Shown piece by piece: positions 11,048 through 21,750 of a DNA stretch of 64,000 nucleotides. The notes beneath the pieces were generated by a model. The model worked only from the letters and a program-made list of their open reading frames with translations. It was not told the DNA's origin and did not search any database. This DNA comes from Gammaproteobacteria bacterium (GTDB taxonomy: Bacteria > Pseudomonadota > Gammaproteobacteria > Pseudomonadales > Pseudomonadaceae): NCBI GenBank assembly GCA_023475025.1, contig JAMCWB010000004.1, positions 1-64,000 on the forward strand, read 5' to 3'. The position numbers and the translations under genes were made by a program. The stretch's first letter is position 1; the number at the start of each line of letters is the position of its first letter.

Positions 11048-11917
11048 TTAACAGATGCGCGGCAGGCGTTCATTCAGCCCGGAGAGAAAGTGCGGCCCCA
11101 GGTAACGCTCGGGTAGATCGAAGTGTTGCGGGTAGGTCACATCAACCAGATAAAGACCGTAGCCCGGCGCCGTCAGGCCGCCACTGCGACGGTCCTTGCC
11201 CGCCAGCACTTCCGCGGCCCAGGCAACCGGCTTTTCACCACAGCCTATCTGCATAAGCACGCCGGCAATGTTGCGCACCATGTGGTGCAGAAAAGCGTTG
11301 GCACGTATATCCAGCACAATGAACTGGCCGAAACGCACCAGCTCAAGGTGATGAATAGTCTTGATCGGCGACTTGGCCTGGCAGGCAACGGCACGGAAAG
11401 CGCTGAAATCGTGCTGCCCCAGGAGCGCCTCAGCAGCGAGTTGCATGCGTTCCAGATCCAGCGGGCGATAGTTCCAGGTCACTTCATGGGCCAGGTGTGC
11501 CGGCCTTATAGGGTCATTGTAGATGACATAACGGTAACGCCGGGCGCTGGCGGAAAACCGCGCATGAAAATCCTCAGGGACTTTTTTAACCCAGCTGAGA
11601 CTGATATCGGCCGGCAGATTGGCATTGGCACCGTGAATCCAGTTAAGCGGTTCACGCTGGGCATCACTGTCAAAGTGAATGACCTGGCCGGAGGCATGCA
11701 CGCCAGCATCCGTACGCCCGGCGCAGAACAGCGTCACCGGGTGATTGGCTACCCGGCTGAGCGCCTTTTCCACCGCCTCCTGCACACTGGGCACACCGGG
11801 TTGCTGGCGTTGCCAGCCTCGGTAGGCGGTACCTCGATACTCAACTCCGGCAGCAAGCCTGGAAACTACAGCGGCCGCCCCGGGGGCGGCCGCTGAAACT
11901 ACATTGTCACTCATCAC
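11048..11917 (-). CDS. truA: tRNA pseudouridine(38-40) synthase TruA
   Basis: [15 protein letters not shown]...[19 protein letters not shown]. Confidence 0.96.
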   Translation of the reverse strand: MMSDNVVSAAAPGAAAVVSRLAAGVEYRGTAYRGWQRQQPGVPSVQEAVEKALSRVANHPVTLFCAGRTDAGVHASGQVIHFDSDAQREPLNWIHGANANLPADISLSWVKKVPEDFHARFSASARRYRYVIYNDPIRPAHLAHEVTWNYRPLDLERMQLAAEALLGQHDFSAFRAVACQAKSPIKTIHHLELVRFGQFIVLDIRANAFLHHMVRNIAGVLMQIGCGEKPVAWAAEVLAGKDRRSGGLTAPGYGLYLVDVTYPQHFDLPERYLGPHFLSGLNERLPRIC

Positions 11918-11919
11918 AT

Positions 11920-14805
11920 TCAGCTATCGAGTTGCTCAAGCAGACTGCGCGCTTCCTGCTGCTGCTGTTCGTTACCCTCATCAACCACTTCATTGAGAAT
12001 GTCGCGGGCACCTTCCTGATCACCCATTTCAACATAGGCACGCGCCAGATCCAGCTTGGTTGCGGTTTCATCGGTACCAGAGAGGAAGTCAAAATCATCA
12101 TCGCCCATGCTTGCATCCATGTCTGCAGCCTCCTCCCTGGTGGCTTCAGTGTCGACAGCCTCAGGCTGCTCAGGGGTTGCTTCAAGATCATCCGCGGCAG
12201 ACTCGCCGGTCTGCTCGGCATCCAGGCTGGCGCTGGCATCATCCTCGGACATGGCTGCATTGAATTCGCTCTCAAAGTCCAGCAGCTCATCATCGGACAG
12301 GCTGAAGCCCTCATCGGGTTCATCAGCCCGCGCCGTTTCCAGCGTCTCAGGTGCAGCAGCCGGTGTTTCTTCAGCACTGCTTTCGGCGTCATCCAGTGAC
12401 CAGTCCAGCATCAGGTCATCGTCTTCCGGCAAGGACAGCTCATCCGCCGCATCGGCTTTGGACTCTGGCTCGGCCGGCTGCAGATCATCGGTCAGCGACA
12501 GGTCAAAATCATCATCCAGGCTGGCAAGCACAGCAGCATCATCATCTGCCTTGGCGTCAGCTTGACTCTCATCGTTTGTCAGCGGGCTACCGATTTCAGC
12601 GGCCAGGTCGTCAGCCTCCAGATCAAGGCCAGCAGCATCGGCATCCAGCTCATCACTGGCAAGCGCATCGCCCAGGTCCTCATCAAGATCAAAGTCCAGA
12701 TCCAGGTCATCAGAACCCGTGTTGTCGCCACTGTCAGCCAGATTGGCCAGCTCGTCGTCACCGCCCAGGTCAGACAAGTCGAACTCGGCATCGAGCTCAT
12801 CAACGGCCTCGGTCTCAGTGCTTTCATCGTGACTGAACAGATCAATATCAGCCAGCTCGGTATCGGTTTCTGCAGCCAGAGCACCGCTTCCGGCCAGCGC
12901 TGCAGCGGCAGCAGCCATTGCCGGGAAACGCTGATCGAGCGCCGACAGTGACGAATCATGACCACCCTCTGCACGCAATGCCGTGGCCTGCTCGGCATAA
13001 CCCGGCGCATTCTCGCGCAGCGCCTCGACTTCCATCAACTTGAGGCGCAACTCACTGCGTTCCGGCTGCTGTTCCAGCGCCTTGATCAGGGTGTCGCGCG
13101 CTTCATCGAGCTTGCCATAGGCAATCAGGCCTTCGGCGGCCACCAAAGCATCTTCTTCATCGCCAGTGCTGGCCTCATCATAGTCAGCCAGCGCGACATT
13201 GAAGTCGTCGTCCTGTTCGGCGGCATCCACCTGCTCGCGGCTGGCCTGAGCGATAAAGTTATCGGCCATTTCCTCTTCACGGCGGGCGTTACGACGCGAC
13301 AGTGCCATCAGGATCAGCAGCAATACAATCAATGCCAGACCCGCACCGGTATAGAGCAGCGCCGGATTCTGCAGCAGTCGCTGCAACATGGCTTCGGCGC
13401 CGCCATCCTGAGCCGGGGCTGTCGTGTCTGCAGCCGGAGTGCCTGGCTCATCCGCAGCAACCACCTCTGCGTCAGCGGCTGGGGCCGCAGCAGCCGGTGC
13501 TTCTTCGTCAACCACAGCGTCACTGGCGGTCATCTCGTCACTGACGACATCAAGTTCGGCAGTCGATGCACGGGGATCTTCCAGCGTCTGTATCGCAGTC
13601 AGGTCCAGTGCCCGTGCCTCGGCTTCGACATCAGCCAGCTCGGCATCAACTTCCGGCAGGATATCCGGCATCTCCGGTGTGCTGGCAATTTCCTGCTGCA
13701 GAGCCGCTAACTGCGCATCCTTGAGTTCGAGCAGACGCTGCAGGGTCTCCAGTTGACCTTGTACATCGGCCAGACGCTCACCCATGTCGGCTTTTTCACG
13801 CTCCGCAGCATCCAGCTGTTCTTTGGTCTGGTCGAGCTGGTCGCGCAGCGCAGCCTGGTCGGTACCCTCGGCGCTATCGGCCGCGGCACTGGCTGAGCTG
13901 TCGCTGCCGGCTACCAGGCGCAAGGTATCGCCATTATCGACAGCAGCCGGTGCGGGTGCGGCGCTATCACGCTGACGCGCATCGATCTGGCGTTGACTGG
14001 TGCTCTGGCGCGCAGCTTGCCAATCAGCATTTTGCTGGGCTACCGCAGCTACCGCCTGGGCCTGGCTACGCTGGGTCGCCTGTGCGCTGTCAGGCATCTG
14101 CAGGCGCTGCCCACTGCGCAGCCGGTTGATATTGTTGTCAATAAAGGCATCCGGATTCAGGTCCTGGATGGCCAGCATGGTCTGATGCACAGAGGCATTC
14201 TGCGGCCGGTTACGCTGCGCCAGTACCCACAGGGTGTCATTGGCTCCGACCGTCACGGTACCCGGCTCAGCAGGTCGCGTCGCGCTGGTCGCCGGACGCG
14301 TAGCCGGGGCACTGGGGCGGGCTGCAGGTTGTTCACTGCGCGTGGCGGGCGCTGGCGCTGCCGCGGCTGGCGGAGTAACTGGTGGTGCAGTGACCGGGCG
14401 AGCCTGATAGGTCGGCGGGTCGATCAGCAGGGTAAATTCACGCAATACGCGACCCGAGGGCCAGCGCACTTCCAGCAGGAAATTGACAAAGGGTTCACGC
14501 ACCGGCTGGCTGGAGGTAACCCTTATGTAGGAGCGGCCATCAGACCCGATCACCGGGGTAAAGGACAAATCAGTCAGAAAGAACGGGCGTTCGATGCCTG
14601 CGCGACCAAAGTCATCGGGGGACGCCAGGCGAGGAATGATCTCGGTACTGTCCAGGTCACGGACTTGAAGCAGTTGAATCTCGGCATTGAGTGGCTGATT
14701 CAACGCGGAACGCAGGTTGATATCACCAACGCTCAGAGCATGAGCCATATTTCCAGAGAGCAGAGCACTTGCTGCGGCTACAGCGACAACTAGTTTGCGT
14801 ACCAT
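11920..14805 (-). CDS. fimV: FimV/HubP family polar landmark protein
   Basis: Signal peptide, LysM-like GTVTVGANDTLWVLAQRN, coiled coil, TM, long acidic repeats and C-terminal FimV domain (TKLDLARAYVEMGDQEGARDILNEV). Confidence 0.95.
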   Translation of the reverse strand: MVRKLVVAVAAASALLSGNMAHALSVGDINLRSALNQPLNAEIQLLQVRDLDSTEIIPRLASPDDFGRAGIERPFFLTDLSFTPVIGSDGRSYIRVTSSQPVREPFVNFLLEVRWPSGRVLREFTLLIDPPTYQARPVTAPPVTPPAAAAPAPATRSEQPAARPSAPATRPATSATRPAEPGTVTVGANDTLWVLAQRNRPQNASVHQTMLAIQDLNPDAFIDNNINRLRSGQRLQMPDSAQATQRSQAQAVAAVAQQNADWQAARQSTSQRQIDARQRDSAAPAPAAVDNGDTLRLVAGSDSSASAAADSAEGTDQAALRDQLDQTKEQLDAAEREKADMGERLADVQGQLETLQRLLELKDAQLAALQQEIASTPEMPDILPEVDAELADVEAEARALDLTAIQTLEDPRASTAELDVVSDEMTASDAVVDEEAPAAAAPAADAEVVAADEPGTPAADTTAPAQDGGAEAMLQRLLQNPALLYTGAGLALIVLLLILMALSRRNARREEEMADNFIAQASREQVDAAEQDDDFNVALADYDEASTGDEEDALVAAEGLIAYGKLDEARDTLIKALEQQPERSELRLKLMEVEALRENAPGYAEQATALRAEGGHDSSLSALDQRFPAMAAAAAALAGSGALAAETDTELADIDLFSHDESTETEAVDELDAEFDLSDLGGDDELANLADSGDNTGSDDLDLDFDLDEDLGDALASDELDADAAGLDLEADDLAAEIGSPLTNDESQADAKADDDAAVLASLDDDFDLSLTDDLQPAEPESKADAADELSLPEDDDLMLDWSLDDAESSAEETPAAAPETLETARADEPDEGFSLSDDELLDFESEFNAAMSEDDASASLDAEQTGESAADDLEATPEQPEAVDTEATREEAADMDASMGDDDFDFLSGTDETATKLDLARAYVEMGDQEGARDILNEVVDEGNEQQQQEARSLLEQLDS

Positions 14806-15026
14806 TTGCGAAGATCCTTTGCCTTATCGTTTTTCTTGTGCGCCTGCAGCTCCGTTGGCTGCGCCGGTCATTGTCCTGCCCCCATCCGACGTAGCAACTT
14901 CTGACTCCGGAACCGGCGCGCCAGCACGCCGGTCACTGCAAACCCATGGCGCAAACTACTCTTTCATACTGATGGAATCCATCCTCAGACTTGCGCCGCT
15001 TACTACAAATCAGCAGCAAGTATCGG

Positions 15027-16046
15027 TTACAAATAGTCTTTTATCAACAACTCAGCAAGCTGCAAGGTATTTCTCGCGACCCCGAGGCGTAAATTGTCCG
15101 CTACTGACCACAGACTGACCCGTTTCGGGTCGATCTCATCCTGACGGATACGCCCTACCCACAGGTGCTCATCACCGGCGGCTTCGGTGACCGGTGTCGG
15201 ATAACCACCGGCAGCTGGCTTGTCGAGGATCTTGATGGCTGGCACCTTGCGCAGCAGGCTGGCCAGCGCCTTGCGGTCAACCACAGTATCCAGCTCCAGC
15301 TGCAGGCTGTGGCCGCTGCCATAGAACACCGGCACCAGGACAGCAGTCACGCTCACGGGCACCCGTTCCAGCGGCAATACCCGGCGCAAGCCGGCTACCA
15401 GGCGCGCTTCGGCAGCGCTACTGCCATCATCCTGCGCCGCGCCAATGCGTGGCAGCAGATTGAATGCTGCCTGTTTCTCGAAATGACCACCCTCAACCGG
15501 CTGACCATTGAGCAACTTGCCGGTTTGCAGGGCCATGGCTTCCAGCGCACTGCGCCCGAGGGTTGATACCGACTGATAGGTACTCAGGCTGACTGCGCGC
15601 ACGCCTTTGGCCAGCAAAGGCTGCAGCACCAGGGCTGCCTGCACCACCTGGCTGTCCGGACTGACCAGCAAGCCTGGCTTAAGGCCCGGCAAGACACCGA
15701 CTGCATTGACATCAGCCACCAGCATGGGCACCTGCGGATCGTCCTGCCAATGCTCACTGGTGTCGATAACCCAGCACCCGGCTTCCACCGCTCGGGGCGC
15801 CCACTCGGCACTGACGGCTGCATCGGTGGCAAAAATGACCACGGCAAACCGGCTGAAATCGGCCTTTTCCAGGGGCTCGATGCGACGACTCTCGCCACCG
15901 ATCATCAACCGACCGCCGGCCTCTTCGGCGGGCTCGAACAAGGCAAGACTGGCATGATCGATGCTGAGTTCATCCAGTAGTGCTATCAGGTTTTCGCCAA
16001 CCATGGAGTTGACGCCGACAATTGCCCATGCTGCTGATGCTGCCAT
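15027..16046 (-). CDS. usg: Aspartate-semialdehyde dehydrogenase paralogue (USG-1 like)
   Basis: AWAIVGVNSMVGENLIALLDELSIDHASLALFEPAEEAGG; next to asd; start set at MAASAAW. Confidence 0.85.
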   Translation of the reverse strand: MAASAAWAIVGVNSMVGENLIALLDELSIDHASLALFEPAEEAGGRLMIGGESRRIEPLEKADFSRFAVVIFATDAAVSAEWAPRAVEAGCWVIDTSEHWQDDPQVPMLVADVNAVGVLPGLKPGLLVSPDSQVVQAALVLQPLLAKGVRAVSLSTYQSVSTLGRSALEAMALQTGKLLNGQPVEGGHFEKQAAFNLLPRIGAAQDDGSSAAEARLVAGLRRVLPLERVPVSVTAVLVPVFYGSGHSLQLELDTVVDRKALASLLRKVPAIKILDKPAAGGYPTPVTEAAGDEHLWVGRIRQDEIDPKRVSLWSVADNLRLGVARNTLQLAELLIKDYL

Positions 16047-16096
16047 TACTCTGAATCCTTGCTTGAGGCCGGTATTCGCCGGCCTGACTGAAACAC

Positions 16097-16127
16097 AAAG
16101 GGCACCGGATTTGACCCCGATGCCCTT
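16097..16127 (-). terminator. Terminator downstream of asd
   Basis: Minus strand reads AAGGGCA-TCGGGGTCAAATCCGG-TGCCCTTTGTGTTT; 7-bp stem then T-rich. Confidence 0.55.
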
Positions 16128-16161
16128 GCAACTTACCTGTGACGGTGGGCCGTCACCGCAT

Positions 16162-17274
16162 TCAACCTTCCTGCAAAATCCGTAGCATGCGGCGCAGTGG
16201 CTCAGCCGCACCCCACAACAGCTGATCACCAACAGTGAAAGCGGACAGATACTGCGAGCCCATATTCAGCTTGCGCAAACGCCCGACTGGAACGGTCAGG
16301 GTGCCGGTTACCGCAGTGGGCGTGAGGTCGGTCAGGGTGACCTCCTTCTCATTGGGGACCACTTTCGACCAGGCATTGTGCTCATCCAGCATGGCTTCGA
16401 TGTCCGCGATAGGCACATCCTTGTTCAGCTTGATGGTCAACGCCTGGCTGTGGCAACGCATGGCACCGATGCGCACACAGATACCATCAACCGGGATCGG
16501 GCGGCCGCTGCGGCCGATGATCTTGTTGGTCTCGGCCTGGGCCTTCCACTCTTCACGGCTCTGGCCGTTGGTCAGCTGCTTGTCGATCCAGGGGATCAGA
16601 CTGCCGGCCAGGGGTACACCAAACTGGTCGACCGGGAAGCTGTCGCTGCGCATGGCCTCTACTACCTTGCGATCAATCTCCAGAATGGCGCTGGACGGGT
16701 CGCTCAGCTCAGGGGCTACCGACTGCTGGATAGCACCCATCTGGTTGATCAGCTCGCGCATGTTCTGCGCGCCGGCGCCACTGGCTGCCTGATAGGTCAT
16801 GGCGCTGGCCCACTCGACCAGGCCTTGCTCGAACAGACCACCCAGACCCATCAGCATCAGACTGACGGTACAGTTACCGCCAACATAGGTCTTGACGCCG
16901 TCACGCAGGGCTTGATCAATATTGCGGCGGTTGACCGGGTCCAGCACGATGACCGCGTCATCTTCCATACGCAATGTGGATGCTGCATCAATCCAGTAGC
17001 CTTTCCAGCCGGCTTCACGCAGCTTGCCATAGACCGCCTTGGTGTAATCGCCACCCTGACAGGTGATGATGACATCCAACGGCTTGAGTGCCTCGATATC
17101 AAAGGCATCCTGCAACGGCGGCGTGTCCTTGCCGACGTCCGGCCCCTGGCCGCCCACATTGGACGTGGTGAAAAATACCGGCTCAATGGCAGCAAAGTCA
17201 TTTTCTTCGCGCATGCGCTGCATCAGCACGGAACCGACCATGCCACGCCAGCCAACCAAACCTACTTTTTTCAT
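16162..17274 (-). CDS. asd: Aspartate-semialdehyde dehydrogenase
   Basis: [45 protein letters not shown]. Confidence 0.97.
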   Translation of the reverse strand: MKKVGLVGWRGMVGSVLMQRMREENDFAAIEPVFFTTSNVGGQGPDVGKDTPPLQDAFDIEALKPLDVIITCQGGDYTKAVYGKLREAGWKGYWIDAASTLRMEDDAVIVLDPVNRRNIDQALRDGVKTYVGGNCTVSLMLMGLGGLFEQGLVEWASAMTYQAASGAGAQNMRELINQMGAIQQSVAPELSDPSSAILEIDRKVVEAMRSDSFPVDQFGVPLAGSLIPWIDKQLTNGQSREEWKAQAETNKIIGRSGRPIPVDGICVRIGAMRCHSQALTIKLNKDVPIADIEAMLDEHNAWSKVVPNEKEVTLTDLTPTAVTGTLTVPVGRLRKLNMGSQYLSAFTVGDQLLWGAAEPLRRMLRILQEG

Positions 17275-17355
17275 GACAACAGCCCCATAGGGTGAACAAA
17301 TTCAAAGACAGCAACGCCCAACACGGAGTCGGGCGCAGCAAAATAGCACTACAGA

Positions 17356-18432
17356 CTACAGGTTTTTCAGCGCCGCTACCACGGCAGCACCCATTTCAGC
17401 AGTACTGACCTGACGGCAACCTTCAGCCATGATATCGCCGGTACGCAAGCCCTGGTCGAGGACCTGACTGACCGCCTGCTCGATCGCATCAGCGGCTTTC
17501 ACTGCATTGAAGCTGTAACGCAGCAGCATGGAAACCGAGAGAATAGTAGCCAGCGGGTTGGCGATACCCTGCCCGGCGATGTCCGGCGCACTACCGTGGC
17601 AGGGCTCATACATGCCCTTGTTGTTGGCATCCAGGGACGCCGAAGGCAGCATGCCGATGGAGCCGGTGAGCATGGAAGCCTGATCGGATAAAATGTCACC
17701 AAACATGTTATCCGTGACAATAACGTCAAACTGCTTGGGCGCACGCACCAGCTGCATGGCCGCGTTATCGACATACATGTGCGACAGCTCGACCTCGGGG
17801 TAGTCCGCAGCGACTTCTTCAACCACTTCACGCCATAACTGGCTGGAGGCCAGCACGTTGGCCTTGTCCACGGAACACAGCTTCTTGTTGCGCACCATGG
17901 CCATGTCAAAACCGACCTTGGCAATCCGGCGCACTTCATGCTCGCTGTAGGGCAAGGTGTCGTAGGCCATGCGCTGACCGTCCTTGACCAGACGCTCGCG
18001 CGGCTGCCCGAAATAGATACCGCCGGTCAGTTCCCGCACAATGAGGATATCCAGCCCGGATACCACCTCCGGCTTCAGGGTCGACGCTGCCGCCAGCTGC
18101 GGATACAACAAGGCCGGACGCAAATTGCCGAACAGGCCCAGTTCAGAGCGGATTTTCAGCAGGCCGCGCTCAGGTCGCAGTGCCGGATCAATGGTATCCC
18201 ACTGCGGACCACCCACAGCACCAAGCAGGATGGCATCGGCAGCACGCGCACGCTCAAGGGTTTCATCCGCCAGTGGCACGCCATACTTGTCATAGGCCGC
18301 ACCACCCAGCTCGTCACGGCTCAGCTCGATATCCAGGGCAAACTTCTCGTTGGCCAGTTCGAGCACCTTGACCGCTTCAGCCATGATCTCCGGGCCGATA
18401 CCGTCGCCGGGGAGGATAAGGATATTTTTCAT
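17356..18432 (-). CDS. leuB: 3-isopropylmalate dehydrogenase
   Basis: [46 protein letters not shown]. Confidence 0.97.
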   Translation of the reverse strand: MKNILILPGDGIGPEIMAEAVKVLELANEKFALDIELSRDELGGAAYDKYGVPLADETLERARAADAILLGAVGGPQWDTIDPALRPERGLLKIRSELGLFGNLRPALLYPQLAAASTLKPEVVSGLDILIVRELTGGIYFGQPRERLVKDGQRMAYDTLPYSEHEVRRIAKVGFDMAMVRNKKLCSVDKANVLASSQLWREVVEEVAADYPEVELSHMYVDNAAMQLVRAPKQFDVIVTDNMFGDILSDQASMLTGSIGMLPSASLDANNKGMYEPCHGSAPDIAGQGIANPLATILSVSMLLRYSFNAVKAADAIEQAVSQVLDQGLRTGDIMAEGCRQVSTAEMGAAVVAALKNL

Positions 18433-18460
18433 TATTTACGTTACTCCAAAAAGAATGAAC

Positions 18461-18534
18461 TGGCTGAAGGCTGCTGGCTGAATGCGGAAAGATCTCTACC
18501 TTCCAGCATCCAACCTTGAGCATTCAGCCTGAGG
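18461..18534. repeat. Inverted GCTGAAGG/CTTCCAGC-type intergenic element between leuB and leuD
   Basis: TGGCTGAAGGCTGCTGGCTGAATGCGGAA ... CTTCCAGCATCCAACCTTGAGCATTCAGCCTGAGG. Confidence 0.55.
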
Positions 18535-18549
18535 ACGCAGGCGCCGCTA

Positions 18550-19197
18550 TTACTTGATGGCACCAAACAGCCAGGGCTGAGCGGCCTGGTGTTTTCTTTC
18601 GAACGCTTGAATGGCGTCGGCGTCCTGCAGGGTCAGGCCGATATCATCGAGGCCGTTGAGCAGGCAGTGCTTGCGGAAAGCGTCCACCTCGAAGCTGTAC
18701 TGCTTGCCATCGGGCCGGGTGACTGTCTGCGTGGCCAGGTCGATGGTCAGCTGATAACCCTCTTCGGCTTCAGTCTGCTGGAACAGATCTTCCACTTCTT
18801 CTTCAGCCAAAACAATAGGTAACAAGCCATTCTTGAAACTGTTATTGAAGAAGATATCGGCAAAGCTGGGCGCAATCACGCTGCGAAAGCCATACTCTTC
18901 CAGTGCCCAGGGCGCATGCTCGCGACTGGAGCCGCAGCCGAAGTTCTTGCGCGCCAACAGCACACTGGCGCCCTGATAGCGCGGCTGGTTGAGCACAAAT
19001 TCTGTATTCAGCGGCCGCTTGGAGCAATCCTGGCCGGGCAGGCCCTCATCCAGGTAGCGCAATTCGTCAAACAGGTTCTGGCCAAAGCCGGTGCGCTTGA
19101 TCGACTTGAGAAACTGCTTGGGGATGATCAGGTCGGTATCCACATTGGCTCGATCCAGCGGAGCTACCAGGCCAGCATGTTGGGTAAAGGGCTTCAT
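18550..19197 (-). CDS. leuD: 3-isopropylmalate dehydratase small subunit
   Basis: [48 protein letters not shown]. Confidence 0.97.
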   Translation of the reverse strand: MKPFTQHAGLVAPLDRANVDTDLIIPKQFLKSIKRTGFGQNLFDELRYLDEGLPGQDCSKRPLNTEFVLNQPRYQGASVLLARKNFGCGSSREHAPWALEEYGFRSVIAPSFADIFFNNSFKNGLLPIVLAEEEVEDLFQQTEAEEGYQLTIDLATQTVTRPDGKQYSFEVDAFRKHCLLNGLDDIGLTLQDADAIQAFERKHQAAQPWLFGAIK

Positions 19198-20627
19198 ACG
19201 TGGGCCTCCTCGTTAAGCATCTCGCGAACATCGACAAAATGACCGGCAATCGCTGCCGCCGCGGCCATAGCCGGGCTGACCAGGTGCGTGCGCCCGCCAT
19301 TGCCCTGGCGACCCTCGAAGTTACGGTTCGAGGTTGAGGCGCAATGCTCGCCTGACTGCAAGCGGTCCGGGTTCATCGCCAGGCACATCGAGCAACCGGG
19401 GTCTCGCCATTCAAAGCCGGCAGCCAGGAAGACCTTGTCCAGCCCTTCGCGCTCGGCCTGCTCCTTGACCAGGCCCGAGCCCGGGACCACCATTGCCTGC
19501 TTGATCGTAGGCGCTACCGAACGGCCCTTGGCCACGGCGGCAGCTGCACGCAAGTCTTCAATCCGCGAGTTGGTGCAGGAGCCGATAAACACCCGATCCA
19601 GCTTGATCGAGGTAATCGGCTGATTGGCTTCCAGCCCCATATATTGCAGGGCACGCTGATAGCCGCTGCGCTTGACGGCATCGGTTTCGGCGGCCGGATC
19701 GGGGACGCTGGCATCCACAGCGACGACCATCTCCGGCGAGGTGCCCCAGGAGACTTGTGGCTTGATCGCAGCGGCATCCAGCTCGACCACGGTATCAAAG
19801 TGCGCATCCGCATCAGACTTGAGGTCCTGCCAGGCGCTGACCGCCTGCTCCCAGTCAGCCCCCTTGGGCGCATAGGGGCGGTCTTTCACATAGGCGATGG
19901 TTTTCTCGTCACAGGCCACCAGACCCACACGGGCGCCGGCTTCAATGGCCATATTACAGATGGTCATGCGCCCTTCGATCGACAGATCGCGAATGGCTGA
20001 ACCGGCAAACTCGATGGCATGGCCGTTACCACCAGCGGTACCAATCTTGCCGATCACGGCCAACACGATATCCTTGGCGGTGACGCCAAAGCCAAGCTGA
20101 CCATCGACCTGCACCAGCATGTTCTTCATCTTCTTGGCCACCAGGCACTGGGTCGCCAGCACATGTTCCACTTCCGAGGTACCAATACCGTGGGCCAGGG
20201 CCGCGAAGGCGCCATGGGTGGCGGTGTGCGAATCACCGCAGACCACCGTCATACCCGGCAGGGTTGCGCCCTGCTCCGGACCGACCACATGCACAATACC
20301 CTGACGACGATCGGTCATCTGGAATTCGAGGATACCGAAATCACGGCAATTGTCGTCGAGGGTGACGACTTGCAACTTGGACACCTGGTCCTCGATACCT
20401 TCAACCCCCGCACTGCGGTTGGTGGTCGGTACGTTGTGATCCGGCGTCGCCAGGTTGGCGTCGATACGCCAGGGCTTGCGGCCCGCCAGACGCAAGCCTT
20501 CAAAGGCTTGTGGCGAAGTCACTTCGTGCAACAGGTGACGGTCGATGTAGATCAACGCGGAACCATCATCGCGCTGCTTGACCAGGTGGTTATCCCACAA
20601 CTTGTCATAAAGGGTTTTGCCGGACAT
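19194..20627 (-). CDS. leuC: 3-isopropylmalate dehydratase large subunit
   Basis: [59 protein letters not shown]. Confidence 0.97.
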   Translation of the reverse strand: MSGKTLYDKLWDNHLVKQRDDGSALIYIDRHLLHEVTSPQAFEGLRLAGRKPWRIDANLATPDHNVPTTNRSAGVEGIEDQVSKLQVVTLDDNCRDFGILEFQMTDRRQGIVHVVGPEQGATLPGMTVVCGDSHTATHGAFAALAHGIGTSEVEHVLATQCLVAKKMKNMLVQVDGQLGFGVTAKDIVLAVIGKIGTAGGNGHAIEFAGSAIRDLSIEGRMTICNMAIEAGARVGLVACDEKTIAYVKDRPYAPKGADWEQAVSAWQDLKSDADAHFDTVVELDAAAIKPQVSWGTSPEMVVAVDASVPDPAAETDAVKRSGYQRALQYMGLEANQPITSIKLDRVFIGSCTNSRIEDLRAAAAVAKGRSVAPTIKQAMVVPGSGLVKEQAEREGLDKVFLAAGFEWRDPGCSMCLAMNPDRLQSGEHCASTSNRNFEGRQGNGGRTHLVSPAMAAAAAIAGHFVDVREMLNEEAHV

Positions 20628-20733
20628 GCGCTTACTCCTGCAAGGGCTTATTTGCGTGGATTGAGCATATCGACTGGCAACTCATAAAACAAATTCATAA
20701 TATTTATCCATTGCATAACCAGATGGAATCATT

Positions 20734-21615
20734 ATGGATAGCGCCAACCTGCAGGCTTTTCTCGCCGTTGCTCACAGCGGCTCGTTTTCCCGCGCAGCAG
20801 AGCAGCTGCACCTGACCCAACCGGCTATCAGCAAACGTATTGCCAGCCTGGAACAGCAGCTGGACTGCCAGCTATTCGATCGCATGGGGCGCAGCATTAC
20901 CCTGACAGAAGCCGGGCGTGCCCTGAAGCCCCGCGCCGAACACTTACTCAACCTGCTGCATGATACCCGCCGCGCCCTGGGCAACCTGTCGCGCCGGGTC
21001 CAGGGCCAGCTGAGTATCGCCACCAGCCATCACATCGGCCTGCACCGCCTGCCGCCAGTACTGCGCCGCTTCAGCAAGGCCTTCCCCGGGGTGGCCCTGG
21101 ATATCCGTTTTCTCGATTCCGAAGTCGCCCATGAACAAGTTCTGCACGGCGCTATCGAACTGGCAGTGGTCACCCTGCCTCCCCACAGCGAGCCACCGCT
21201 GAGCAGCACCCATATCTGGCACGACCCCCTGGCCGTGGTGGTCGCGCCGGAGCATCCGCTGGCCAACCAGAGCCGGGTCAGCCTGCAGCAACTGGCCGAA
21301 CACCCTGCCGTCTTGCCGGAAAGCCATACCGTTACCCACAGGATCGTCAGTGAACGCTTTGCCCGTCACCAGCTGACGCCCCGGGTCAGCATGACTACCA
21401 ACTATATGGAGACACTGAAAATGCTGGTGTCCATTGGTCTGGCCTGGAGCGTACTGCCGCAGACCATGCTCGACGGCCAGGTACGGCGCTTGCCGATCAA
21501 CGGCCTTGATCTGCAGCGCGAACTGGGCGTTGTGCGGCATACGGGGCGCACCCTGTCGAATGCCGCCCATGCATTTATCCAGACACTGCAACAAGATCGC
21601 GAAGAACAAAAGTAA
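20734..21615 (+). CDS. LysR-family transcriptional regulator, divergent from leuCDB
   Basis: MDSANLQAFLAVAHSGSFSRAAEQLHLTQPAISKRIASLEQQL: LysR HTH. Confidence 0.92.
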   Translation: MDSANLQAFLAVAHSGSFSRAAEQLHLTQPAISKRIASLEQQLDCQLFDRMGRSITLTEAGRALKPRAEHLLNLLHDTRRALGNLSRRVQGQLSIATSHHIGLHRLPPVLRRFSKAFPGVALDIRFLDSEVAHEQVLHGAIELAVVTLPPHSEPPLSSTHIWHDPLAVVVAPEHPLANQSRVSLQQLAEHPAVLPESHTVTHRIVSERFARHQLTPRVSMTTNYMETLKMLVSIGLAWSVLPQTMLDGQVRRLPINGLDLQRELGVVRHTGRTLSNAAHAFIQTLQQDREEQK

Positions 21616-21750
21616 GCCCGGGCAGCAATACCGGCAAAAAGCCAGCTCAGGTAACAATCGAGGGCTTGTCGTGGCGACCATCTAGGGCTATGTTGAAGGC
21701 ATTACAAAGGCAACCTGCCAGATCCAATCAGCCTCCATGAGGTCGTACCG

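Noticed and set aside
12056-12565. Ser-rich 169-aa + strand ORF
   Set aside because: Antisense shadow of the acidic (Asp/Glu/Ala) repeats of fimV
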